Below, piece by piece: positions 1 through 6,564 of a DNA stretch of 9,009 nt (position 1 is its first letter; every line of letters starts with the position of its first letter). The notes beneath the pieces were generated by a model. The model had not been told where the DNA came from and searched no databases. It saw only the letters and a list, made by a program, of their open reading frames with translations. Source of the stretch: Gammaproteobacteria bacterium (GTDB lineage: Bacteria; Pseudomonadota; Gammaproteobacteria; Pseudomonadales; Pseudohongiellaceae); contig PWQG01000104.1 in the NCBI GenBank assembly GCA_003556835.1, forward strand, positions 1 through 9,009, in the 5' to 3' direction. A program made the position numbers and the translations under genes.

Positions 1-356
1 GCAGAGCAGTATTTCTCCGCCGACAGCGACACTGCCCGTTCCACCTGCTTTTCACTGAGATCCCGGCCACTGACCCGGAAATGGATGTGAATACGGGTGA
101 ACACCGCCGGCACCGCATCGGCACGCTCTGCCGTCAGCTCAGCCCGGCAGTCCGTGACCGCCTGTCGAGATTTCTTGAGGATGCTCACCACATCGAAGGA
201 AGAGCAGCCCCCGGCGCCAATCAACATCATTTCCATGGGGCGGATACCCATATTACGCCCACCATTGGCTTCAGGGCCGTCCATGACCACCGTGTGACCA
301 CTTCCGGATTCGGCGAGAAACATGGCATCATCCAGCCATCGGACTGTCGCTTTCAT
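1..356 (-). CDS. yhfA: OsmC family protein, YhfA-like (partial, C-terminus cut by window edge)
   Basis: The 118 visible residues match the OsmC/YhfA fold family, whose members are small cytoplasmic proteins; OsmC and Ohr reduce organic hydroperoxides with a cysteine pair, while the role of YhfA itself is not settled. Visible family features are the N-terminal beta region (MKATVRWLDD), the segment RPMEMMLIGAGGCSSFDVVS at 39-58 with the first conserved cysteine (C51), and SAEKYC near 112-117 with the second (C117). The ATG at 356 is preceded by GAGGAAG at a suitable distance, so the start is firm. About 20 more residues should lie beyond the left edge, judged by YhfA length. It is divergent from crp, the same arrangement as yhfA-crp in E. 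coli. Family assignment is strong; peroxidase activity is inference. Confidence 0.9.
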   Translation of the reverse strand, partial: MKATVRWLDDAMFLAESGSGHTVVMDGPEANGGRNMGIRPMEMMLIGAGGCSSFDVVSILKKSRQAVTDCRAELTAERADAVPAVFTRIHIHFRVSGRDLSEKQVERAVSLSAEKYCS

Positions 357-466
357 AGTACTTCCTCAAACAGGAACATCAGGGTATGGATGCGAGCCCA
401 CACCGGACACGCCCCGTAAAACCTCGAAATGCTAGCACATCGGGCCCCCTGTCGGCACGAACCCAC

Positions 467-495
467 TTGCCCCTGCCACTCAGCTTCCCTAAAAT
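467..495 (+). promoter_or_regulatory. Predicted sigma70 promoter of crp
   Basis: TTGCCC (467-472) and TAAAAT (490-495) are separated by exactly 17 bp, matching the sigma70 minus 35 and minus 10 elements at 4 of 6 and 5 of 6 positions. It points toward crp and would give a 5' leader of roughly 70 nt. It is a prediction by pattern only. Confidence 0.5.
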
Positions 496-565
496 GAAGC
501 TCGGACAAGCCGATAAGACGGAAATAACAACAAAATGCAATAAGGAAATGCTTGTACCGCAAACC

Positions 566-570
566 GGAGA
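566..570 (+). promoter_or_regulatory. Ribosome binding site of crp; bears on the choice of start
   Basis: GGAGA at 566-570 lies only 3 nt before the ATG at 574 but 9 nt before a second in-frame ATG at 580. Spacing therefore favours the second ATG, which would give a protein two residues shorter, starting MAPVAL. Both starts keep the whole cAMP-binding domain. Confidence 0.55.
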
Positions 571-573
571 AAA

Positions 574-1215
574 ATGATCATGGCGCCAGTGGCCTTGACC
601 CCGCACATCGAAGATCTGGAAAATTTCCTCAGCCAATGCGAGCGACGCAGTTACCCTCGGCAACGGACCATCATCTATGAAGGGGACGATTGCAACAGTC
701 TGTACTATATTATCGACGGTTCCGTATCGGTCATTCTGGAAGATGAGGAAGGCAAGGAAGTTGTGATCGCCTATCTCAATCCCGGTGATTTTTTTGGCGA
801 AATGGGCCTGTTCGACAAAACCACCAATCGCAGCGCCTGGGTACGCGCCCGCACCGCCTGCGAAATTGCCGAGATCAGTTATGATGATTTCCGGCAGTAC
901 TCCCGCCAGCATCCGGAAATCCTTTTCACCATCGGCCAGCAGATGGCTCGACGCCTGCGCAACACCACGCAGAAAGTCGGCGACCTGGCGTTCTATGATG
1001 TCACCGGCCGCATTGCCCGGACCCTGATCGACCTGGCTGCGCAACCCGACTCCATGACCCACCCGGACGGCATGCAGATAAAGATCACGCGTCAGGAACT
1101 CGGGCGCCTGGTCAACTGCTCACGGGAGATGGCCGGCCGGGTGCTGAAAGCGCTGGAAGAGCAGGAGCTGATTTCGGTCCACGGCAAGACCATTGTGGTC
1201 TTTGGCACGCGCTAG
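574..1215 (+). CDS. crp: cAMP receptor protein Crp (Vfr-like global transcription regulator)
   Basis: Crp is a cytoplasmic homodimer that binds cAMP and then DNA sites of the TGTGA-N6-TCACA type, activating or repressing many genes. The protein has 213 residues (211 if the ATG at 580 is used), normal for Crp/Vfr. The N-terminal cyclic-nucleotide domain spans about 15-125; the phosphate-binding cassette has G75-E76 and R86-S87 (NRSAWVRA), equivalent to E. coli G71-E72 and R82-S83. The dimer helix carries T131-T132, matching the Vfr pair in place of E. coli T127-S128. The C-terminal helix-turn-helix is at about 172-192, with S183-R184-E185 and R189 in the DNA-reading helix, as in E. coli S179-R180-E181 and R185. 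The stretch MTHPDGMQIKITRQE is nearly invariant in Crp and Vfr. Two changes in the recognition helix relative to E. coli (G to N before the conserved CSRE, and V to A after it) leave the base-contact residues intact. It ends 11 bp from a convergent gene. Confidence 0.96.
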   Translation: MIMAPVALTPHIEDLENFLSQCERRSYPRQRTIIYEGDDCNSLYYIIDGSVSVILEDEEGKEVVIAYLNPGDFFGEMGLFDKTTNRSAWVRARTACEIAEISYDDFRQYSRQHPEILFTIGQQMARRLRNTTQKVGDLAFYDVTGRIARTLIDLAAQPDSMTHPDGMQIKITRQELGRLVNCSREMAGRVLKALEEQELISVHGKTIVVFGTR

Positions 1216-1226
1216 TGGGCCGCTGT

Positions 1227-1937
1227 TCAATCCGCAGAGGCCAGTAGCAGCAGCCCCTTCTCGTCCTCGTATTGCTCCATCAGGCGCTGCTTCTCGGCCT
1301 TTATGAGGTCAAGCCGCTGCTTTTTATCCTCATCCCGCAATCGCGCAAACTCCAACAGTGACTCCGCCTTGCGGTACATGCTGAAGGCCCGCATGGTATT
1401 ACGTTTCTCCAGGGCCTTCTCGGCCATCAGCATATAAGAATTGACGCCGATATTGATCGCCAGGGACTGCAGTCGGGCACGGGCTTCGCCGTACTTCCTT
1501 GCACCAAGCCCGCCATGCTGATTGAGGAGGGCCAGCAGCTGCATCGCTTTCTGCATATGACGACGCACAGAGTGCAGCTCTTCTTCGGTATTGACGGCGG
1601 CCTGGTCCGGGGGCGGAGCCTTGGATTTGCGGTTGCGTCCGGCTTCGGCTTCGCGAATCAGTTCATCGAGATCTTCGCGCCGCGGATCCAGCTCGCGGAT
1701 GCGCCCCAGGTCCCGGAGCAATGCTTCATAGAGGATATCCAGCACGCTGCGGTCGGCACCCATGTCACGCAATGCATCGATGACACCCTCGATCGAGGCC
1801 TGACGCTTTTCCAGTGCACTGAGTCGATACAGATTTACCACGGCCTGCTCCTGCCGTGCTCCCAGCCATCGGGCCAGCAACAGCGCAGCAAACATCAGCA
1901 GCAACAGCATCGCGCAGAGCAGTGAGTAGTCCAGCAT
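1227..1937 (-). CDS. Membrane-anchored helical/coiled-coil protein of unknown function
   Basis: I do not recognise this 236-residue protein. Residues 5-24 are a strongly hydrophobic segment (LLCAMLLLLMFAALLL) followed by R23 and R28, which suggests one membrane anchor with the body in the cytoplasm. The rest is almost wholly helical and highly charged: helices at about 30-100, a flexible linker rich in K, P and D at 101-117, then helices at 118-140 and 150-225 of coiled-coil character, ending in a short hydrophobic tail (LLLLASAD). No catalytic motif or metal site is visible. Helical segments with the pattern AEKALEKRNTMRAFSMYRKAE at 172-192 could be a TPR-like pair, but this is uncertain. 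No good ribosome binding site precedes the ATG at 1937. It lies 92 bp downstream of trpC in the same direction with no clear terminator between, so it may be read through from the trp operon. Confidence 0.75.
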   Translation of the reverse strand: MLDYSLLCAMLLLLMFAALLLARWLGARQEQAVVNLYRLSALEKRQASIEGVIDALRDMGADRSVLDILYEALLRDLGRIRELDPRREDLDELIREAEAGRNRKSKAPPPDQAAVNTEEELHSVRRHMQKAMQLLALLNQHGGLGARKYGEARARLQSLAINIGVNSYMLMAEKALEKRNTMRAFSMYRKAESLLEFARLRDEDKKQRLDLIKAEKQRLMEQYEDEKGLLLLASAD

Positions 1938-2029
1938 CGACCGAATTCCGGATCAGATCCCGGGCTGCCCGTAGTCGGGACAACCCCATCAGACAGGGTA
2001 TCGGCCGTCGTGGCGCAATATTTACCGGA
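1938..2029 (-). other. trpC to coiled-coil-gene spacer, no clear terminator
   Basis: The 92-bp spacer holds a few small GC-rich inverted repeats (CCCG-TAGT-CGGG at about 1969-1980, and an imperfect CCGGATC/GATCCCGG near 1948-1963), but none is followed by a T-run on the minus strand. I see no promoter that I would call. Read-through from trpC is the simpler reading. Confidence 0.35.
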
Positions 2030-2839
2030 TCAGGCAGGGTTCCCTGTGGCAAACAGCTCCCGGAACCGCTCAGCGGGCTCATCCGCCCGCATGAGGCTTT
2101 CGCCGACCAGGAAGCCGTAGACACCGTGATCCAGCATGCGCTGCACGTCTTCACGGGTATGGATACCGCTCTCGGTAACCAGGAGGTGATCAACCGGCAG
2201 GCGGTCGAGCAGGCGCAGGGTGACGTTCAGATTGGTCTCGAAGGTGTGCAGGTTGCGATTGTTGACGCCGATCAGCTCCAGACCGGCATCCAGGGCAATA
2301 CGCAGCTCCTCCTCATCATGTACTTCCACCAGCACATCCATGCCATAGCGGGCCGCGGTGGACGCCAGGCTCTGCAACTGCTCCGGTGTCAGGGCCGAAA
2401 CAATCAGCAGGACGCAGTCGGCGCCCATGGCAGCGGCTTCCGCTACCTGGTAGGCGTCGATGATGAAATCCTTGCGCAGGACCGGCAGGTCACAGGCGGC
2501 ACGCGCCTGCTGCAGGTACTCTGTACAGCCCTGGAAATACTGCTGATCCGTCAGCACTGAAAGACAGCTGGCACCTGCCGAGGCATATTGCCTGGCGAGC
2601 CAGGCTGCATCAAAATCGGCACGGATCAATCCCTTGCTCGGCGATGCCTTCTTGATCTCTGCGATCACCGCCGGCTGCCGGGCCATGACACGCTCTCGGA
2701 TACGGCTGACGAATCCCCGATAATCCGTACGATGAGCGATTTCCGCCTCCAGCGCGGAGAGGGGACGTCGGGCACTGTTGCGCTCGATCTCAACATGCTT
2801 CTGGGCCAGAATGCTGTCCAGTATGGTTTCGCTGGTCAC
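2030..2839 (-). CDS. trpC: Indole-3-glycerol phosphate synthase TrpC (monofunctional)
   Basis: TrpC converts carboxyphenylamino-deoxyribulose phosphate to indole-3-glycerol phosphate with loss of CO2 and water, a late step of tryptophan synthesis. The 269 residues form one (beta/alpha)8 barrel, the normal length for a monofunctional enzyme; there is no fused TrpF domain. Catalytic and binding residues are all present: E61 and K63 (AEIKKASPSKG), K123 (LRKDFIID), E172 (LVEVHDEEE), N193 (GVNNRNL) and E223-S224 (TESGI), followed by the phosphate-binding GFLVGESLM at 242-250. The start is GTG at 2839, preceded by AGGAG at 5 nt; no in-frame ATG fits better. It begins 12 bp after trpD ends, so the two are co-transcribed and probably translationally coupled. 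Confidence 0.97.
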   Translation of the reverse strand: MTSETILDSILAQKHVEIERNSARRPLSALEAEIAHRTDYRGFVSRIRERVMARQPAVIAEIKKASPSKGLIRADFDAAWLARQYASAGASCLSVLTDQQYFQGCTEYLQQARAACDLPVLRKDFIIDAYQVAEAAAMGADCVLLIVSALTPEQLQSLASTAARYGMDVLVEVHDEEELRIALDAGLELIGVNNRNLHTFETNLNVTLRLLDRLPVDHLLVTESGIHTREDVQRMLDHGVYGFLVGESLMRADEPAERFRELFATGNPA

Positions 2840-2851
2840 GATGACTCCTGT

Positions 2852-3877
2852 TTATTTCAGATCGGCGGTGAATCGGGCCAGACGCTGCAGGGTCTGCATT
2901 GCCTCTCCGCTGCGCAGAATACCGATGGCGCGCTCCACGCCACCGGCCAGATCGTCCGCCACTCCGGCGGCGTAGATCGCGGCACCGGCATTGAGGGCGA
3001 CAATATCCCCGGCAGCCTGATGCTCATAAGTCAACGCCTGCTTGAGCATTTCCAGACTGGCCTCGGGTGAGTCGATCTGCAACATGCGGTAATCGGCCTG
3101 ACGCTGCAAGCCGAAATCTTCCGGCTTGATGCTGTAGTGACTGATGGCACCATCCTTCAACTCACCCACCCGTGTCGTCGCAGCGATGCTGATTTCATCA
3201 AGTCCATCCTCGGCACTGACCAGCAGCACATGACGACTGCCCAGCGCCTTGAGCACCTTCAACATGGGCTCGATCCAGTAATGATCAAACACCCCCAGCA
3301 GCTGGTTGGGGGCGCCCGCAGGATTGGTCAGCGGCCCCAGCAGATTGAACACGGTGCGCACGCCGATTTCGCGTCGCGGACCAATGACATGTTTCATGGC
3401 ACTGTGGTGTCCGGGCGCAAACATGAAGCCCACACCCACCTCATCAATACAGCGGGCCACATCCTCGGGACCGATGGCCAGGTTGACTCCGGCCGCTTCC
3501 AGCACATCGGCACTGCCACTCTTGCTGGTGGCACCACGATTACCATGCTTGGCCACACGCGCACCGGCCGTGGCCGCGACCATGGCCGAAGCGGTGGAAA
3601 TATTGAAGGTATCGGCGCCGGTACCACCGGTACCACAGGTATCCACCAGGTGCTCAACCGAGTCGAGTTTCACCGGCGTGGCCAGTTCGCGCATGGTACG
3701 GGCCGCACCGAGCAGTTCCTCGGTGGTTTCACCTTTTATATGCAGGGCCACCAGGAAAGCGGCGATCTGGGCGTCGGTGTTCTGCCCGGTCATGATGTCG
3801 CGCAGCAGCGCTGCCACCGTGTCGGTATCCAGGTCCTGGTTCTGTACCAGGCGACGGATGCCTGTCTTGATATCCAT
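2852..3877 (-). CDS. trpD: Anthranilate phosphoribosyltransferase TrpD
   Basis: TrpD transfers the phosphoribosyl group from PRPP to anthranilate, the second committed step of tryptophan synthesis; it acts as a homodimer in the cytoplasm. At 341 residues it is full length. The order of motifs is complete: an N-terminal helical domain at 1-70, the PRPP loop DTCGTGGTGADTFNIS at 79-94, KHGNR at 110-114, SGSADVLEA at 120-128, the anthranilate-binding GVGFMFAPGHHSAM at 148-161 with R169, GVRTVFNLLGPLTNP at 172-186 and the metal-binding DGLDE at 224-228. The ATG at 3877 has GAGA about 9 nt upstream. It lies 39 bp after trpG and 12 bp before trpC. It is a separate gene, not fused to trpG as in E. 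coli. Confidence 0.98.
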   Translation of the reverse strand: MDIKTGIRRLVQNQDLDTDTVAALLRDIMTGQNTDAQIAAFLVALHIKGETTEELLGAARTMRELATPVKLDSVEHLVDTCGTGGTGADTFNISTASAMVAATAGARVAKHGNRGATSKSGSADVLEAAGVNLAIGPEDVARCIDEVGVGFMFAPGHHSAMKHVIGPRREIGVRTVFNLLGPLTNPAGAPNQLLGVFDHYWIEPMLKVLKALGSRHVLLVSAEDGLDEISIAATTRVGELKDGAISHYSIKPEDFGLQRQADYRMLQIDSPEASLEMLKQALTYEHQAAGDIVALNAGAAIYAAGVADDLAGGVERAIGILRSGEAMQTLQRLARFTADLK

Positions 3878-3916
3878 GATTGATGTTCTCTTTTTCAGTA
3901 TCTGGTCAATATCTGA

Positions 3917-4495
3917 TCAGTCCTGCAGGAAGTTCTGCAACAGGCGATGACCATGCTCACTGAGAATGGATTCCGGGTGGAATTGCACACCCTCCACATT
4001 GAGCTGCTTGTGGCGCACGCCCATGATCTCCTCCAGGGCGCCAGCGTCATCCTGGGTCCAGGCCGTCACTTCCAGGCAGTCCGGCAGGCTGTCCCGGGCA
4101 ATGACCAGGGAATGGTAGCGCGTCGCCGTGAAGGGACTGGGCAGCTCCCGGAACACACCGCCATTGTTGTGATGGATCGCTGACAGCTTGCCATGCATCA
4201 CCGTACCGGCCCGGATGATACGCCCACCGAAGGCCTGCCCGATGGCCTGGTGACCGAGACAGATGCCCAGCAGGGGGATCGAGCCGGCGAAGGTCCGGAT
4301 GACTTCGAGGGAAATTCCGGCCTCATCGGGTGTACAGGGCCCGGGAGAGATCACAATCTTCTCTGGCGCCAGCTCGCGGATGGCATCAATCCCGATTTCG
4401 TCATTGCGATGCACCTCCACGTCGGCACCCAGCTCACCCAGGTATTGCACGATGTTGTAGGTGAAGGAGTCGTAATTGTCGATCATCAGGATCAT
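3917..4495 (-). CDS. trpG: Anthranilate synthase glutamine amidotransferase subunit TrpG
   Basis: TrpG is a class I glutamine amidotransferase that hydrolyses glutamine and feeds ammonia to TrpE to make anthranilate. The 192 residues are normal length. The catalytic triad is C79 (LGICLGHQ), H173 and E175 (VQFHPES), and the oxyanion/glutamine-binding loop SPGPCTP is at 50-56. In Pseudomonas-like bacteria the same subunit often also serves p-aminobenzoate synthase (PabA), and sequence cannot exclude this. The start MILMIDNYDSFTYN at 4495 matches the family, although the reading frame stays open far upstream; that extension lies antisense to the transporter gene and has no family resemblance. 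trpE is not next to it: the upstream neighbour is a divergent transporter. Confidence 0.95.
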   Translation of the reverse strand: MILMIDNYDSFTYNIVQYLGELGADVEVHRNDEIGIDAIRELAPEKIVISPGPCTPDEAGISLEVIRTFAGSIPLLGICLGHQAIGQAFGGRIIRAGTVMHGKLSAIHHNNGGVFRELPSPFTATRYHSLVIARDSLPDCLEVTAWTQDDAGALEEIMGVRHKQLNVEGVQFHPESILSEHGHRLLQNFLQD

Positions 4496-4512
4496 GGCTG
4501 GCACATCACCTT
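4486..4512 (-). promoter_or_regulatory. trpG translation start region with three possible starts
   Basis: AAGG (4509-4512 on the minus strand) is the only good Shine-Dalgarno core. It is 4 nt before an in-frame GTG at 4504, 13 nt before the ATG at 4495 and 22 nt before another in-frame ATG at 4486. Family alignment favours 4495; spacing slightly favours GTG 4504, which would add three residues. In another frame, ATG at 4506 opens a four-codon reading frame whose TGA overlaps the trpG ATG at 4495. Confidence 0.45.
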
Positions 4513-4684
4513 GCGAATCTGCTGCTACAAAGGCGCCATTTTCGCCCAAAAGCCAGCGAACATAAACCTTTTCGTACAATCTGCGCGGGAAATGCGGCTG
4601 GTTCATCGGGCGGCGCAGGAGTACAATGCAGGCGCTGTTCACTTCAGCACGACTTCTTCCCGCAAACCCGCAAAGCGTAACGCA
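4496..4684. promoter_or_regulatory. Divergent control region between trpG and the MFS transporter
   Basis: The 189-bp gap must drive trpGDC leftward and the transporter rightward. TACAAT occurs twice on the plus strand (near 4575 and 4622), possible minus 10 elements for the transporter but with poor minus 35 partners. I found no convincing trpG promoter, no Trp-codon-rich leader peptide and no terminator/antiterminator pair, so nothing here supports classical trp attenuation. Confidence 0.4.
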
Positions 4685-5878
4685 ATGAGCAGTCCCATCC
4701 GGAACCTGCCGCGCGGCATGATTCTGCTGCTGGCAGCCGCCTCGGCCCTCGGCCCCGTGGCCATGCAGATCCTGCTGCCTGCCGTTCCGGTATTGCGGGA
4801 ACACTTCAATGTCGGCGCGGGCATGGCCCAGCTCACCCTCAGCCTCTCCATGCTCTCCATCGCCTTTTCCACGCTGTTCTACGGGCCGCTGTCGGACCGT
4901 TTTGGCCGTCGCCCGGTCCTGCTCGGTGGCATTGCGATCGCCCTGGTCGGATCCCTGCTCTGTGTGCTGGCCCCGAGCATCGAACTGCTGATTGCCGGCA
5001 GGGTCATCCAGGCCGCCGGCGGTTCCGTCGGCCTGGTGGTGGCACGCGCCATCATCCGCGACACCCATGACGCCATGGCCTCAACCCGTCTGATTTCCAC
5101 ACTGGTCATGGTCATGGTGGTCATGCCCATGCTGTCACCGGCGGTGGGTGGCGAGCTGATGGTTCGTTTTGACTGGCACTCGGTGTTCTACCTGGTGGCC
5201 GGAATGAGTCTGTTCCTGTTGCTGACCCTCGGTATACGCCTGCCTGAAACACTGAAGGAACCGGTCATGTTCACCGGTATCCTGGACATGCTCAGGGGCT
5301 TTTTGTTGCTCCTGCGTTCGCGGGCTTTCCGTGGCTATACCCTGACACTGGCCTTCGTCTCGGTCATGTTTTTCAGCTTCATTTCCGCCGCCCCGGAAAT
5401 CATGGTGACCGTGCTCGATCGTCCCGCCACCGAGTATGGCTATTACTACATGCTGATCCCGGCCGGATTCATCCTGGGCAATTACATGACGCGCCATCTG
5501 TTACCACGCATCGGTTCACATCGAATGATTGACGTCGGCTCCGTGATCAGTGTCTCGGGCATTCTGATCGCCATCTCCCTGCAACTGCTCGGACAGCAGC
5601 ATCCAATCAGCCTGTTCCTGCCCATCACCCTGACCACATTCGGTAACGGCCTTTCCCTGCCCAGTGCCCAGGCGGCGGCCATCAATGAATTTCCGGAGAT
5701 GGCAGGCAGCGCCTCCGGCCTGACCGGTTTTGTACAGTGGCTGTTTTCGGCCGCTGCGGCGCAGATTGTCGCCCTGATATTCAATGGCACTGTCTACCCC
5801 ATGCTGGTCATGATGCTCCTGGCCGGCATCCTATCCTTGCTCAGCTTCCGTCTCAACGTCACCCGGACCGCTGACTGA
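4685..5878 (+). CDS. Bcr/CflA-type MFS drug:proton antiporter
   Basis: This 397-residue inner-membrane protein has about 12 hydrophobic segments and belongs to the major facilitator superfamily, Bcr/CflA drug-efflux branch (DHA1-like). Diagnostic features are motif A, GPLSDRFGRRPVLLGG at 67-82, between helices 2 and 3; the conserved arginine R106 in the helix-4 stretch AGRVIQAAGGS; the helix-5 antiporter motif PMLSPAVGGE at 148-157; and the family-typical NGLSLPSAQAAAI at 321-333 followed by AGSASGL at 340-346. The likely function is proton-driven export of drugs or related small molecules; substrates cannot be read from sequence. The start at 4685 (MSSPIRNLPRGM) fits the family, but no good ribosome binding site precedes it, and the Met at residue 12 is an alternative. 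The reading frame is open upstream to 4193 only because it runs antisense to trpG. Confidence 0.92.
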   Translation: MSSPIRNLPRGMILLLAAASALGPVAMQILLPAVPVLREHFNVGAGMAQLTLSLSMLSIAFSTLFYGPLSDRFGRRPVLLGGIAIALVGSLLCVLAPSIELLIAGRVIQAAGGSVGLVVARAIIRDTHDAMASTRLISTLVMVMVVMPMLSPAVGGELMVRFDWHSVFYLVAGMSLFLLLTLGIRLPETLKEPVMFTGILDMLRGFLLLLRSRAFRGYTLTLAFVSVMFFSFISAAPEIMVTVLDRPATEYGYYYMLIPAGFILGNYMTRHLLPRIGSHRMIDVGSVISVSGILIAISLQLLGQQHPISLFLPITLTTFGNGLSLPSAQAAAINEFPEMAGSASGLTGFVQWLFSAAAAQIVALIFNGTVYPMLVMMLLAGILSLLSFRLNVTRTAD

Positions 5879-5879
5879 G

Positions 5880-5916
5880 CCGGAAGTGCCCGGTAGAAAG
5901 ATCATACCGGAAGCGC
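5880..5916. repeat. Inverted and direct repeat cluster upstream of the rhodanese promoter
   Basis: CCGGTA (5890-5895) and TACCGG (5905-5910) form a perfect 6-bp inverted repeat with a 9-nt loop. Overlapping it, CCGGAAGTGC (5880-5889) and CCGGAAGCGC (5907-5916) are direct repeats with 9 of 10 identity, 27 bp apart. There is no T-run after the hairpin, so it is a poor terminator for the transporter; its place just before the minus 35 at 5917 suggests an operator instead. Confidence 0.45.
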
Positions 5917-5945
5917 TTGCGTCATTATACTTTTATATATAATAT
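5917..5945 (+). promoter_or_regulatory. Predicted AT-rich sigma70 promoter of the rhodanese gene
   Basis: TTGCGT (5917-5922) is followed after 17 bp by TAATAT (5940-5945); a perfect TATAAT overlaps it at 5938-5943 with a 15-bp spacer. The surrounding 26 bp are almost pure A and T, in sharp contrast to the GC-rich neighbours. The ATG at 5980 follows after a leader of about 30 nt with AGGAG at 5966-5970. Confidence 0.65.
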
Positions 5946-5979
5946 AAATTCGTAATGTAAACTACAGGAGCACCATCTC

Positions 5980-6552
5980 ATGCTGAAACGAAATCTGCAG
6001 ACCCTGATTCTGGGCAGCGCCCTGCTTTGGGGAGCCGCCCACGCCTCAACCCAACCAGCCAATGAGGCTGGAGAAACCACACTCGGCCTATATGTCACTG
6101 CCCAGGAGGCCCATGAAAAGCTACAGGCGGAAGGTTCGGCCCGGCTAATTGATGTACGCGCTCCACAGGAGTTGATGTTCACCGGTTATGCCACGGGCAC
6201 CGACTTCCATGTGCCACTGATGAACGTGGACACCAGCCGTTTTGATGAAGCACGAGGCACCTTCGGTATGTCCCGCAACCCGGAGTTTACCGACACGCTG
6301 ACGGCACAGCTCGAAGCTGCCGGTATCAGCAAGGACCAGCCGTTGATAGTGATGTGCCGTTCAGGCACGCGCGCCGCACAGGCCGTGAACCTGCTGGCCG
6401 AAGCCGGCTACACCAACGCCTGGTCCGTGGTCGATGGCTTTGAAGGCCACACCGAAGAAGTCGACGGCGCAATCCAGCACTCTGGCGGCTGGCGCACCAT
6501 CGGCCTGCCCTGGAGCTACGAGCTCGATCCGGCGGTAGTCACGGTCGAGTGA
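5980..6552 (+). CDS. Exported single-domain rhodanese-like protein
   Basis: Rhodaneses carry sulfur as a cysteine persulfide, from thiosulfate or other donors to an acceptor. The 190-residue protein starts with a Sec-type signal peptide (K3-R4, hydrophobic core about 6-19, likely cleavage after A22 in GAAHA|ST), so it should act in the periplasm. The rhodanese domain spans about 38-180: the strand RLIDVRAPQE at 55-64 and the active-site loop CRSGTR at 126-131, with the catalytic cysteine C126 inside the usual 6-residue loop, then the family-typical VDGFEG at 151-156. Thus the enzyme is intact. Between strand and loop it carries a longer insert (about 70-105, GYATGTDFHVPLMNVDTSRF) that replaces the short HIPGA motif of common rhodaneses. 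AGGAG 9 nt upstream supports the start. No sulfur-oxidation or partner genes lie beside it, so its sulfur donor and acceptor are unknown. Confidence 0.9.
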   Translation: MLKRNLQTLILGSALLWGAAHASTQPANEAGETTLGLYVTAQEAHEKLQAEGSARLIDVRAPQELMFTGYATGTDFHVPLMNVDTSRFDEARGTFGMSRNPEFTDTLTAQLEAAGISKDQPLIVMCRSGTRAAQAVNLLAEAGYTNAWSVVDGFEGHTEEVDGAIQHSGGWRTIGLPWSYELDPAVVTVE

Positions 6553-6564
6553 TGCCCGGATCTA

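Larger units (their letters stand above)
357..573. promoter_or_regulatory. Divergent intergenic control region between yhfA and crp
   Basis: This 217-bp gap must hold the promoters of both divergent genes. A good sigma70-like promoter for crp is listed separately. For yhfA the only hint I see is an extended minus 10 on the minus strand (TG-C-TAGCAT, around 429-437), without a good minus 35. I looked for Crp sites (TGTGA-N6-TCACA), as crp genes are often autoregulated, and found no recognisable copy. Confidence 0.6.

Noticed and set aside
357..573. Crp autoregulatory site upstream of crp
   Set aside because: No TGTGA-N6-TCACA match, even degenerate, was found in the gap.
379..1062. Long minus-strand reading frame (227 codons) opposite crp
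   Set aside because: It is antisense to the unmistakable crp gene, has no recognisable family features, and owes its length to the codon bias of crp.
1856..2560. Plus-strand reading frame opposite trpC
   Set aside because: It is a shadow of trpC and of the start of the coiled-coil gene; no ribosome binding site or family features.
3137..3883. Plus-strand reading frames opposite trpD (to 3883 and 3950)
   Set aside because: They mirror the trpD codons and show only composition-driven H, G and Q-rich or A, S, P-rich sequence; trpD is complete on the other strand.
4193..4684. N-terminal extension of the MFS reading frame
   Set aside because: It lies antisense to trpG, and transporter homology begins only at about 4685.
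4496..4684. Trp attenuator or leader peptide before trpG
   Set aside because: There is no short reading frame with tandem Trp codons and no terminator hairpin followed by a T-run on the minus strand.
4496..5068. N-terminal extension of the trpG reading frame
   Set aside because: The extra residues are antisense to the transporter, of low complexity in composition, and upstream of the family-typical MILMIDNYDS start.
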